Assembly (NCBI GenBank): GCA_017307355.1
Contig: JAFKFG010000012.1
Span: 124,001 to 188,000, forward strand
Source: Alphaproteobacteria bacterium
GTDB taxonomy: Bacteria > Pseudomonadota > Alphaproteobacteria > Micropepsales > Micropepsaceae
Direction: 5' to 3'
Length of the DNA: 64,000 nt
Below the pieces are notes generated by a model. That model searched no databases and was not told where the DNA came from. It saw only the letters and a list, made by a program, of their open reading frames with translations. Numbering within the stretch: the stretch's first letter is position 1; each line of letters opens with the position of its first letter. A program made the position numbers and the translations under genes. Shown one piece after another: positions 1 to 7,343 of this stretch.

Positions 1-1
1 G

Positions 2-1204
2 GCGACCGCGGTGTCGGAACTGCTGGCGCAGGGCGCCACCAGTTATGCCGCCGGCCTGTTTGTCCTGCCGCTGCAGGCGGAGTTTCATATCTCCCGCGCC
101 CTGGCCAACACGCCGGTCCTCATCATGTTCCTGGGCGGAGCGCTGGTTTCGCCGGCGGTGGGCAAGGCGCTGGACCGCTTTTCCATCCGCCTGGTCCTGC
201 CGCTGGGCGCTGTCCTGTTCAGCCTGGCCCTGGTCGGCATCGCGCTCAGCCAATCCCTGCTGGCGATGGCGGCCTTGCTGTTTCTGCCCACCGCCATCGG
301 TTTCATGTGCATCGGGCCTTTGACCACGTCGGCCATGGCATCGCGCTGGTTCTACCGGCACAGGGGCCTGGCGCTGGGCCTGGCGGCAGTCGCCACGTCG
401 GGCGGCGGCTTCACGGTCGTCCCACTGCTCAGCCGCGCCATTCAGCAATATGGCTGGCGTTCCGCGCTGATCTATGAAGCCCTGATCATTGCGGCCATCA
501 TTGTGGTGCTGGCCCTACTGGTCCTGCGCGACAAGCCGTCCGACATGGGTCTCGGCAATCATCCCGAAAATCAGGGCCGGGAAAGCGATCCCGCGCGGCC
601 GGGCGGCGCCCTCGCAATGCCCGCGCCACGCTGGCACGAAATCCTCGCCAGCCGCGCCTTCTGGATTCCCACCATCGTCCTGGCGATGGTGTCGGGCACC
701 TCCCAGGCGCTGGTCATCACATTGGTGCCATATGGCGTCAGCCTGGGTCTGGCCGCGCCGTCCGCAGCCGCGATGATCTCGGCTTTCGCAATTGCGGCGG
801 CGGTCACCAAAGTCTCCGCCGGCGTCTTGGCCGATCATATCAGCCAGCGGATGTTGCTGATCGCGGCGGCGGCGCTGATGACGCTTTCCTGGTTGACCCT
901 CAGCCTTTCCCAGGCGCATGCGGCGCTTTATGCGAGCGCCTGCATGGCGGGCGTTGCGCTGGGATGCGCGCTGCCCACCGCGGCGGCCCTGATCGCGGGT
1001 TATTACGGGCCCACCCGGTTCGGTGCGGTGATGGGGTGGACCTATAGTTTCCTCGGCATCATCACCATCGCGTCCAGCATATCGATCGGGTTCATCTTCG
1101 ACCGCCTTGGCGGCTATCATCCGGCATTCCTGATTTTCTCCACGCTGCTGGCTCTGGTGCTGGCGGTGACGCTGTTGTTTCCGCCGGCGCGGAAGGCGGC
1201 GTGA
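2..1204 (+). CDS. MFS transporter, 5' end cut by window edge
   Basis: Major facilitator superfamily secondary carrier of the inner membrane; the substrate cannot be told from sequence, but co-transcription with a sugar-isomerase gene suggests a sugar or sugar-acid. The reading frame is already open at the window edge, and the first visible GTG (position 11) falls inside what looks like transmembrane helix 1, so the true start lies upstream. About 12 hydrophobic segments are visible, with a loop 2-3 motif (GKALDRFSIR) of MFS type and a central hydrophilic linker near residues 175-205. The stop overlaps the GTG start of the next gene by 4 bp, so the two are probably translationally coupled. Confidence 0.85.
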   Translation, partial: ATAVSELLAQGATSYAAGLFVLPLQAEFHISRALANTPVLIMFLGGALVSPAVGKALDRFSIRLVLPLGAVLFSLALVGIALSQSLLAMAALLFLPTAIGFMCIGPLTTSAMASRWFYRHRGLALGLAAVATSGGGFTVVPLLSRAIQQYGWRSALIYEALIIAAIIVVLALLVLRDKPSDMGLGNHPENQGRESDPARPGGALAMPAPRWHEILASRAFWIPTIVLAMVSGTSQALVITLVPYGVSLGLAAPSAAAMISAFAIAAAVTKVSAGVLADHISQRMLLIAAAALMTLSWLTLSLSQAHAALYASACMAGVALGCALPTAAALIAGYYGPTRFGAVMGWTYSFLGIITIASSISIGFIFDRLGGYHPAFLIFSTLLALVLAVTLLFPPARKAA

Positions 1205-2286
1205 GCAACCCCGGGCAGGGCGAGGTCACGCGGCAGGAGATATTCCAGCAGCCGGAGCTGTGGCCCACCACCCTGGCGCGGGTCGATGCGGCGACGCAGC
1301 GGCTCGATCTGGGAAAGCGGCTGTCGGAAAAGCGGATATTGTTCACGGGCGCCGGCACCTCCGCCTATGCCGCCCGCGCCGCCGCGACCGCGGGCGCAAA
1401 CTGTCTGGCCGTTCCCACCACGGACCTTTTGATCGATGCGGAGCGCCATCTGGCCGGCGTCGATGTCCTGGTGTCTTTGGCCCGCTCCGGCGGCAGCCCG
1501 GAAAGCGCAGCGGTGGTGGAGCGGGTGCGGGCCCTCGGGCCGGACATCTTTCAGCTGGCGATCACCTGCAATCCCGAGAGCGCGCTGACCCGCTCCCCGC
1601 TGGACGGCATTTTGTTGCTGGATCCTCGGACCAACGACCGCAGCCTGGTGATGACCAGCTCATTCTCGAATCTGGTTCTGGCAGGGCAGGCGCTGCTGCG
1701 GCGCGATGCTGTCGGCGAAGCGGTCGATCTCTCAGCCCGGCATGGCGCATCCCTGCTGCCCGCCATCGATGAGGCGTGCCGGCTGGTCGCAGGGGCGGCG
1801 CGCGAGCGGATCGTGATCCTGTCCTCCTCGCCCTTGCAGGCCTGGGCCCAGGAGGCCGGGCTGAAGGCTCTGGAGATGACGGCGGGCGCTTTCCCCGTGG
1901 TGACCGAGACATTCCTGGGCCTCAGGCATGGCCCCATGTCCTTTGTTCGCGGCGACACGCTGGTGATCGCGCTTCTTTCCAGCGATCCGTCGCGCCGCCT
2001 CTACGAACAGGATCTTTTGCGCGAATTGCGGGCCAAGCGGATCGGCTATCTGGTCGGCATCGCGGATATCGGCAAATCGGACGGCTTGTTCGATGCCGTC
2101 ATTCCCGCCATGGCGCCGCGGCTGGCCGATGAATTGCGCACCCCGTTCGAAATCGTCGCGGCCCAGCTTTTCGGCTACCACCTCTCTCTTTCCAAAGGTA
2201 TCGATCCGGACAATCCCAGCCCCGGCGGGGTGATCAACCGGGTGGTGCAGGGCGTGACCATCCATCCCGCGCGGCCGGCCCGATGA
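1201..2286 (+). CDS. agaS: SIS-domain sugar-phosphate isomerase/deaminase, AgaS-like
   Basis: 361 aa cytoplasmic protein with two sugar isomerase (SIS) domains. The first has FTGAGTSAY at residues 48-56 and the phosphosugar-binding LARSGGSPES at 93-102; the second contains a GLRHGPMSF segment around residue 240. This pattern is that of AgaS (galactosamine-6-phosphate deaminase/tagatose-6-phosphate ketose-aldose isomerase), and it is shorter than GlmS because the glutaminase domain is absent. It starts at a GTG overlapping the MFS stop and ends overlapping the permease start (ATGA). A GlmS-like deaminase with another substrate, for example a fructosamine-type compound, is the main alternative. 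Confidence 0.82.
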   Translation: MSNPGQGEVTRQEIFQQPELWPTTLARVDAATQRLDLGKRLSEKRILFTGAGTSAYAARAAATAGANCLAVPTTDLLIDAERHLAGVDVLVSLARSGGSPESAAVVERVRALGPDIFQLAITCNPESALTRSPLDGILLLDPRTNDRSLVMTSSFSNLVLAGQALLRRDAVGEAVDLSARHGASLLPAIDEACRLVAGAARERIVILSSSPLQAWAQEAGLKALEMTAGAFPVVTETFLGLRHGPMSFVRGDTLVIALLSSDPSRRLYEQDLLRELRAKRIGYLVGIADIGKSDGLFDAVIPAMAPRLADELRTPFEIVAAQLFGYHLSLSKGIDPDNPSPGGVINRVVQGVTIHPARPAR

Positions 2287-3656
2287 GCGGGGAGGGCCAG
2301 CCGCGCCTGCGCCGCGCACTGACCCTGTGGAATCTCATTTTCATCGGCATGGTGATCATCCAGCCCACGGCGCCCATGGGCATTTACGGGGTGATCAGCA
2401 ACACCGCCCATGGGCATGTGGTCACCACCATCCTGATCGCCATGGTGGCGATGTTGTTCACCGCCATCAGCTATGGCCGCATGGCGCGGGTCTATCCCAG
2501 CGCCGGATCCGCCTACACCTATGTGGGACGGGAGATCCATCCCGCCCTGGGCTATGTCACCGGCTGGAGCATGGTGATGGATTATCTGCTCAATCCTCTC
2601 ATCTGCACCGCATTTTCGGCCAAGGCGGCGATGAACATCGTGCCGGGGATACCCTTTTATGCCTGGCTGGTGATTTTTGCCGGCTTCTTCACCTGGGTGA
2701 ATCTGCACGGCATCCGCACTTCGGCGAAGTTGAATGAGATTCTCTGTGCCGCGATGGTGCTAGTGGTGCTGATTTTCTTTGCCGCAGTGGCGAACTTCCT
2801 CTGGCGGATGGACCATGACGCGGCTTTCTTCCTGCGGCCATTTTATGAGGCGCAGAATTTCCGCGCCGACAGCATTTTCGCGGGCACCTCGGTCGCGGTT
2901 CTCACTTATATCGGGTTCGACGCCATATCGACCCTTTCCGAAGAGGCGGAGAATCCACGCCGCAATCTTCTCCTGGCCACGGTCCTGGTATGCCTGTTCG
3001 CGGGCCTGTTGTCGGGGTTGGAGGTCTATGCCGCGCAACTGGTGTGGGGATCAAAGCCCTTTCCGCCGGCACAAGTTGAGTCCGCCTTCGCGATGGTGTC
3101 CCGGCAGGCCGGCGGGATCCTGCTCTTTCAGGTGATGAATTTCACGCTTCTGATCGCCAATATGGGCACGGCGATCGCGGCGCAACTGGCGGCGGGGCGG
3201 CTGCTCTATGGCATGGGCAAGGGCAATGCGCTGCCCAAATCCTTTTTCGCGGTGATCGAGCCGCGCCACCTGGTGCCGCGGAACGGCATCATCCTGGTCG
3301 GTGTGTTGGCGCTGGTCGGCGCCGCCACCCTCGAATTTTTCTCCGATGCGTTGGGCGGCAGCGCCTATGCCGTGGGCGCCCAAGCGCTCAATTTCGGTGC
3401 CTTCATCGCCTTCATGGGCGTCAATGCCGCTTCCTTCGTGCATTATTGGTGGCGCGGCGAAAGCCGGACCTGGAGTCATTTCCTGGTGCCGCTGCTGGGC
3501 CTGACGATCTGTGGCTTCATCTGGATCCATTTGAGCCGCGCGGCGATGATCTTGGGCGCGGTCTGGATGACGGCGGGGATTCTGTATGGCGCCATCCGCA
3601 CCCGTGGCTTCCGCGCCGATCTGGTCAATTTCGATTTGCCGCCGGATGAGGTTTAA
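2283..3656 (+). CDS. APC superfamily amino acid/amine permease
   Basis: 457 aa integral membrane protein with about 12 hydrophobic segments. The N-terminal TLWNLIFIGMVIIQPTAP and the following helix-2 region with SYGRMARVYPSAGSAYTYVGRE are typical of APC-family amino acid or amine importers. It overlaps agaS by 4 bp and ends the three-gene run MFS-agaS-permease. A permease for an amine in a SIS-domain operon suggests an amino sugar or a sugar-amine (Amadori-type) substrate, but that is inference. Substrate unknown. Confidence 0.85.
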   Translation: MSGEGQPRLRRALTLWNLIFIGMVIIQPTAPMGIYGVISNTAHGHVVTTILIAMVAMLFTAISYGRMARVYPSAGSAYTYVGREIHPALGYVTGWSMVMDYLLNPLICTAFSAKAAMNIVPGIPFYAWLVIFAGFFTWVNLHGIRTSAKLNEILCAAMVLVVLIFFAAVANFLWRMDHDAAFFLRPFYEAQNFRADSIFAGTSVAVLTYIGFDAISTLSEEAENPRRNLLLATVLVCLFAGLLSGLEVYAAQLVWGSKPFPPAQVESAFAMVSRQAGGILLFQVMNFTLLIANMGTAIAAQLAAGRLLYGMGKGNALPKSFFAVIEPRHLVPRNGIILVGVLALVGAATLEFFSDALGGSAYAVGAQALNFGAFIAFMGVNAASFVHYWWRGESRTWSHFLVPLLGLTICGFIWIHLSRAAMILGAVWMTAGILYGAIRTRGFRADLVNFDLPPDEV

Positions 3657-3659
3657 TGC

Positions 3660-3772
3660 CCCCTCCGGCCTACGCAACCTCGAGAGGTTGCTACGGCGTT
3701 CGGCTGGCTTGGTCGCCAGCCTCACCCCACCGCCAGCGCGCTCCGCGCGCGCAGGGGAGGCGGACCTGATCT
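3660..3772. repeat. REP-like hairpin cluster between convergent genes
   Basis: This gap between convergent genes contains three separate inverted repeats: an 8-bp stem with arms at 3674-3681 and 3684-3691, a 7-bp stem at 3702-3708/3715-3721 with a 6-nt loop, and a GC-only stem around 3736-3750. It resembles the short palindromic intergenic elements found in many alphaproteobacterial genomes and could also act as a bidirectional terminator. A similar hairpin-rich gap lies at 54976-55066. Copy number elsewhere in the genome is unknown. Confidence 0.5.
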
Positions 3773-3773
3773 G

Positions 3774-5039
3774 TTACGCTTTGCATGCCGCCGCATAGGG
3801 GCGGAGCGCGTCGCGGATCCGGTCCAGGATCAGGGCCTGGGGATCGCGGGCGAGCCTGCCTTCGCGCACCCCGCGGTATTGGGCCGGCAAATAGCGGCTC
3901 AGCAAGATGTCCGGTGCGGGGGCGGCGGCGAGATTGGCGATCAGCTTGGCCGTGGCGGCTTCGATCTTGGGGTTGGGCCAGTAATAGCGGATGCGGTCGC
4001 TATAGCTGTTGAAGAGCAGCAGCTCCTGTTCGGCCGCTGTCCCCGCATAATAGTCGCGCCAGTAGCGGGGGTTTTCCTGCATCACGGTGCGGATCACGTC
4101 CAGGAGACCGGACTGGGCGGCGGGCGCGATGATCCATTTCTCGATCTCGGCCAAGGCGCAGATCGCTTCGCGCATGGCGAATGTCACGCCGGGACCGACT
4201 TTCAGGATGGCGAACCCGTCCCGGACCAGGGCGGCATAGGCGTCGTCGCGCTGGAAATCGGTGGAATGGGCTTCGAAAACCAGACCTTCGCCATGGTCTT
4301 CGCGCCAGCGGGCCAGTCGCGATGCGTCGGCAGGCCGATAATTGGCGACCGAGACATTGTCGAACTCCACACCCGGCTGGACCACCAGCCCCACCACCCG
4401 CGACCAGGCATCGGCGAGCCCCGCGGCGGAAAAAGCCCGTTTGTGCGCCGCCAGTGTGCGCGCCGCCGCCTCCGGCGTGGTGACCGACAGGGCGTGGCCC
4501 TGGGAGGCACCGCCCGGCACCGGGACCTCCGTGCCCACGATATAGAAGGGTGCCATGCCGTCGGGGCACGATATTTCGGCGATGCCGGCCAGCCGGGCGG
4601 CCCGGGCCGCAATCGTTTCGTCGGACAGGATGTCGGGATCTCCGGCGCAGGGCATGCTGGTGTCCAGATGGATTTTGGCGAAGCCCGCGCGCGCATATTG
4701 CCCGACCATCTCTTCGGCTTTGGCCATCGCATCCTCCGCCGGCAGATTGCGCCAGACATGCGGGCCGAGATGATCGCCGCCCAACATCAGCTTGTGGGGG
4801 GATAAGCCTGTCCCGGCTACCAGTTTTTGCACAAAGTCGCGAAATCCGTCCGGCCGCATACCGGTATAGCCGCCGTCCTGATTGACCTGATTGCAGGTGG
4901 CTTCGATCAGGAGCAGGCCGTCATCGGCCGATGCCTGCTCCGCGGCCGCCCGGATCGCCCAGGGATGCGCCGAGCAGACGGAGGCGATACCGCGCTGGCC
5001 ATGGCGCGACAGCAGGTCCGAAAATCCGTTACGCGCCAA
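3774..5039 (-). CDS. kbaZ: D-tagatose-bisphosphate aldolase, class II, non-catalytic subunit (KbaZ/GatZ/AgaZ family)
   Basis: 421 aa, the normal length for the KbaZ/GatZ/AgaZ family. Recognisable blocks are VCSAHPWAIRAA near the N-terminus, EATCNQVNQDGGYTGM around residues 47-62, LGGDHLGPHVW around 86-96 and the LDTSMPCAGD block near 123. In enterobacteria these proteins stabilise the tagatose-1,6-bisphosphate aldolase GatY/KbaY. No GatY partner is visible here, so it may lie outside the window or this protein may act differently (a tagatose-6-phosphate kinase role has been proposed for AgaZ in some bacteria). The start is TTG, chosen because it aligns the N-terminus with the family. It is divergent from the PfkB kinase. 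Confidence 0.82.
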   Translation of the reverse strand: MARNGFSDLLSRHGQRGIASVCSAHPWAIRAAAEQASADDGLLLIEATCNQVNQDGGYTGMRPDGFRDFVQKLVAGTGLSPHKLMLGGDHLGPHVWRNLPAEDAMAKAEEMVGQYARAGFAKIHLDTSMPCAGDPDILSDETIAARAARLAGIAEISCPDGMAPFYIVGTEVPVPGGASQGHALSVTTPEAAARTLAAHKRAFSAAGLADAWSRVVGLVVQPGVEFDNVSVANYRPADASRLARWREDHGEGLVFEAHSTDFQRDDAYAALVRDGFAILKVGPGVTFAMREAICALAEIEKWIIAPAAQSGLLDVIRTVMQENPRYWRDYYAGTAAEQELLLFNSYSDRIRYYWPNPKIEAATAKLIANLAAAPAPDILLSRYLPAQYRGVREGRLARDPQALILDRIRDALRPYAAACKA

Positions 5040-5127
5040 GTCCGTCCCGATCGTTCTTGTGGATGATTTCGAACTGCCTTTTTGATGCTATCATTTCGGC
5101 TGGGGCCGGCAATGGGAATGGAGCCGC

Positions 5128-6102
5128 ATGGACGCGTCTTCTCCGCATTTCGATATCGCTGTCGCGGGTGAAATCAATCTCGATCTGGTGCTGGACGGCA
5201 TTCCCTATCCGATGCCGCTGGAGCGGGAGCTATTGGCGACGTCGTTCCGGGTCACGCTGGGCAGTTCGGCGGCGATCCTGGCGCACAACCTTTCGGCGCT
5301 GGGAATGCGGGTCGGATTCTCGAGCCTGGCGGCAAAGGACAATTTCTCCAAATTGGCGCTGAGCTATCTGACGGATCGCAGGGTCGATATTTCCGGCGTT
5401 CAATACAGCGAGGAGGGCGGATCGGGCGTCACCGTGCTGGTCAATCATGGCGGCGTGCGCCATATCCTCACCTATCCAGGCACCGCGTCCGAGATGCGCG
5501 TGGGCCATCTCGATCTCGATCATATTTGCAAGGCCCGGCATTTCCATTTGTCGTCCCTGTTCCTGCTCAAGGGGATGCACCGGGATCTTCCCGATCTTTT
5601 CCGCAAGATCCGGCAGCACGGCTTGACCATTTCGCTCGATACCAATGACGATCCGGACGATGTGTGGGGCGGCGTGCTGGGCGACCTTCTTCCCCTGATC
5701 GACGTGCTTCTGCCCAACGAGCGCGAATTGTTGCGCATGACCGAGGCCGCGAGCATCGAGGAAGCGCTCACCGCGATGGCCGGGAAAGTGCCGCTGACGG
5801 TGGTCAAGCGGGGCGACCAGGGGGCCATCGTCCAGCAGGGCAAGGAGCGCCATGTCATTCCACCGGTTCAGGTCACGCCGGTGGACCTGATCGGTGCCGG
5901 CGACAGCTTCAATGCCGGCTTTCTGGCCTGCTATGTGCGCGGTCTTCCCGCCGAAACCTGCGCCTCCGTGGGCAATGTCACCGGCGCGGTCTCCACCCTC
6001 AAGCCCGGCGGGATCGAGGCGTTCCGGGACGACATTTTCTGGCGCAATGCCGTGAAGGGATTGGCGCCCGACCTGCCGCTGCTGGACCGGCTTCTTCAAT
6101 AA
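5128..6102 (+). CDS. PfkB-family carbohydrate kinase
   Basis: 324 aa ribokinase-fold kinase. The N-terminal DIAVAGEINLDLVLDG strand, the Gly-rich TLGSSAAILAHNLSALG segment and the C-terminal PfkB signature GAGDSFNAGF are all present; Asp259 in that signature would be the catalytic base. With an AgaS-like isomerase and a KbaZ-like protein close by, phosphorylation of tagatose-6-phosphate or another keto-sugar phosphate is the best guess. The ATG has GGAG about 5 nt upstream. It is transcribed divergently from kbaZ across an 88-bp gap, and its stop overlaps that of the convergent small gene. Confidence 0.87.
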   Translation: MDASSPHFDIAVAGEINLDLVLDGIPYPMPLERELLATSFRVTLGSSAAILAHNLSALGMRVGFSSLAAKDNFSKLALSYLTDRRVDISGVQYSEEGGSGVTVLVNHGGVRHILTYPGTASEMRVGHLDLDHICKARHFHLSSLFLLKGMHRDLPDLFRKIRQHGLTISLDTNDDPDDVWGGVLGDLLPLIDVLLPNERELLRMTEAASIEEALTAMAGKVPLTVVKRGDQGAIVQQGKERHVIPPVQVTPVDLIGAGDSFNAGFLACYVRGLPAETCASVGNVTGAVSTLKPGGIEAFRDDIFWRNAVKGLAPDLPLLDRLLQ

Positions 6103-6494
6103 TCCTTGTCGCGCCAGCCCTTGCCGGCATGGTCCTCGGCGGATTTCACCTGGAATTCGCAGATCGCCTGGCCCTGCATGCCCACCACCAGGGGGCAGGA
6201 TTTTTCCAGATGGCGGACATATCGGAGCCATTCGGCGTCGTCGGCGCCGAACAGCTTCGGCCGGTCGCGCAGGCAGCGTTCCAGCGCGTGCGGTCCGGTG
6301 CCGAACAGCCCCGCATAGACCGGCTCCAGGCAGGCGCGCGTTTCCATGTCATCGGATCGCACGGTCCGGCCGTCGAACAGAATGGCGGCGGCGATCAGGC
6401 AGACCCCGACGGGCAAGGCATGGCGCCAGCCTGACCGCCTGTTGCGGCCATCGGTGTAGCGGAGCGGGAGGATTGCCGGAACGTCGCCTGCCAT
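6096..6494 (-). CDS. hypothetical protein with one N-terminal membrane segment
   Basis: 132 aa product of unknown function. A hydrophobic stretch at about residues 26-40 follows a basic N-terminus, so it is probably a membrane-anchored or exported protein with a periplasmic tail of about 90 residues. The tail holds Cys at 55, 74, 100 and 112, which could pair as disulfides. The start at 6494 is preceded by a strong Shine-Dalgarno (AGGAAGG). A much longer open frame continues upstream over the cold-shock gene, but that part is a frame shadow. Stop codons of this gene and the PfkB kinase overlap tail to tail. Confidence 0.6.
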   Translation of the reverse strand: MAGDVPAILPLRYTDGRNRRSGWRHALPVGVCLIAAAILFDGRTVRSDDMETRACLEPVYAGLFGTGPHALERCLRDRPKLFGADDAEWLRYVRHLEKSCPLVVGMQGQAICEFQVKSAEDHAGKGWRDKDY

Positions 6495-6563
6495 CTGCCT
6501 TCCTGTTTGCGGCAGCTTAGAGCGGTTCCGGGCGGATCGGGAATGCCGGGCAGATACGCATAA

Positions 6564-6583
6564 GGCCCGGTTCGCACCGGGCC
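6564..6583 (-). terminator. hairpin downstream of the cold-shock gene
   Basis: Perfect 8-bp inverted repeat (GGCCCGGT / ACCGGGCC) with a 4-nt loop, 30 bp past the stop of the double cold-shock gene. The T-run on the minus strand is short, so it may be a weak or attenuating terminator ahead of the 132-aa gene. Confidence 0.6.
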
Positions 6584-6613
6584 CTATGAGGAGGGTCGAG
6601 ACTTGATGCCGTG

Positions 6614-7168
6614 TCAGCCGGCCAGAAGAGAAACCTGTGCCGCCATTTCGCCTTTGGGGCCCTGGCCGATCCGCACCCGGACCCGCTGCCCCTCGCGCAA
6701 TTCTCCGATGTCGCAGCGCCTGAGAGTTTCCATATGCACGAACACGTCCGGGGTGCCGGCGCCGCGGGAGATGAAGCCATAGCCCTTGGACCGGTTGAAC
6801 CATTTGACCACGCCGTCGAAAGCGGGCCCGCTGGGCTCGGCGACATAGCGGGTCGCCTGATCCTGGCTCGCCGGCATGGTCCGCGCGGTCGAATTGTCGA
6901 CCGAGATCAATTTGGTGGCCTGCCAGCCGCGCGTACCCATCACGGTTTCGCAGACCACGGTCGCCCCTTCCTGAACAGTCCGGAAGCCGGATTGGCGCAC
7001 GCAAACCTGGTGAAGCAGGATGTCGTCTGGCTTCTCAGAGGAGGTGATGAAGCCATAGCCCTTGATGAAATCGAACCATTTGATCTGCCCGGCCACCCGG
7101 GCCGCGCTGCTCTCCCCCGGGCGGAGGCCCGGAAGCGGATTTTCCCTGATTACAGAATGTTGATGCAC
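6614..7168 (-). CDS. cold-shock protein with two CSD domains
   Basis: 184 aa RNA/ssDNA-binding protein with two cold-shock domains. Domain 1 (about residues 25-90) carries [15 protein letters not shown] and DDILLHQ; domain 2 (about 115-184) carries [17 protein letters not shown] and DVFVHM. The RNP1-like KGYGFI is intact in both, while RNP2 has HQ or HM rather than the VFVHFS of single-domain Csp. Two-domain Csp proteins are characteristic of alphaproteobacteria and often respond to stationary phase rather than cold. It starts at GTG with AGGAA just upstream. A hairpin terminator follows. Confidence 0.92.
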   Translation of the reverse strand: MHQHSVIRENPLPGLRPGESSAARVAGQIKWFDFIKGYGFITSSEKPDDILLHQVCVRQSGFRTVQEGATVVCETVMGTRGWQATKLISVDNSTARTMPASQDQATRYVAEPSGPAFDGVVKWFNRSKGYGFISRGAGTPDVFVHMETLRRCDIGELREGQRVRVRIGQGPKGEMAAQVSLLAG

Positions 7169-7284
7169 TATTTCCTGCCTTCCCGGTCCCCCCGGGTCCG
7201 ACTGGCCGTTTTTACGACTTACGACCGTATATCAGTAGGTTAGGCCCTAGGCCTGAGTCTGTCTGTTCTTCGGATTGGAAAGGG

Positions 7285-7304
7285 GCGTTCCAAAAACGGA
7301 ACGC
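7285..7304. promoter_or_regulatory. inverted repeat upstream of the condensation-domain gene
   Basis: GCGTTCC-N6-GGAACGC, a perfect 7-bp dyad with an A-rich spacer, sits about 40 bp before the start of the condensation-domain gene in the 175-bp gap after the divergent cold-shock gene. It could be an operator (for example of the LysR or XRE regulator of this block) or an mRNA leader hairpin. I cannot assign a regulator. Confidence 0.35.
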
Positions 7305-7343
7305 GGCATCCGGTCTGTTCCAGCTATCTAAGGACCCCCACCC

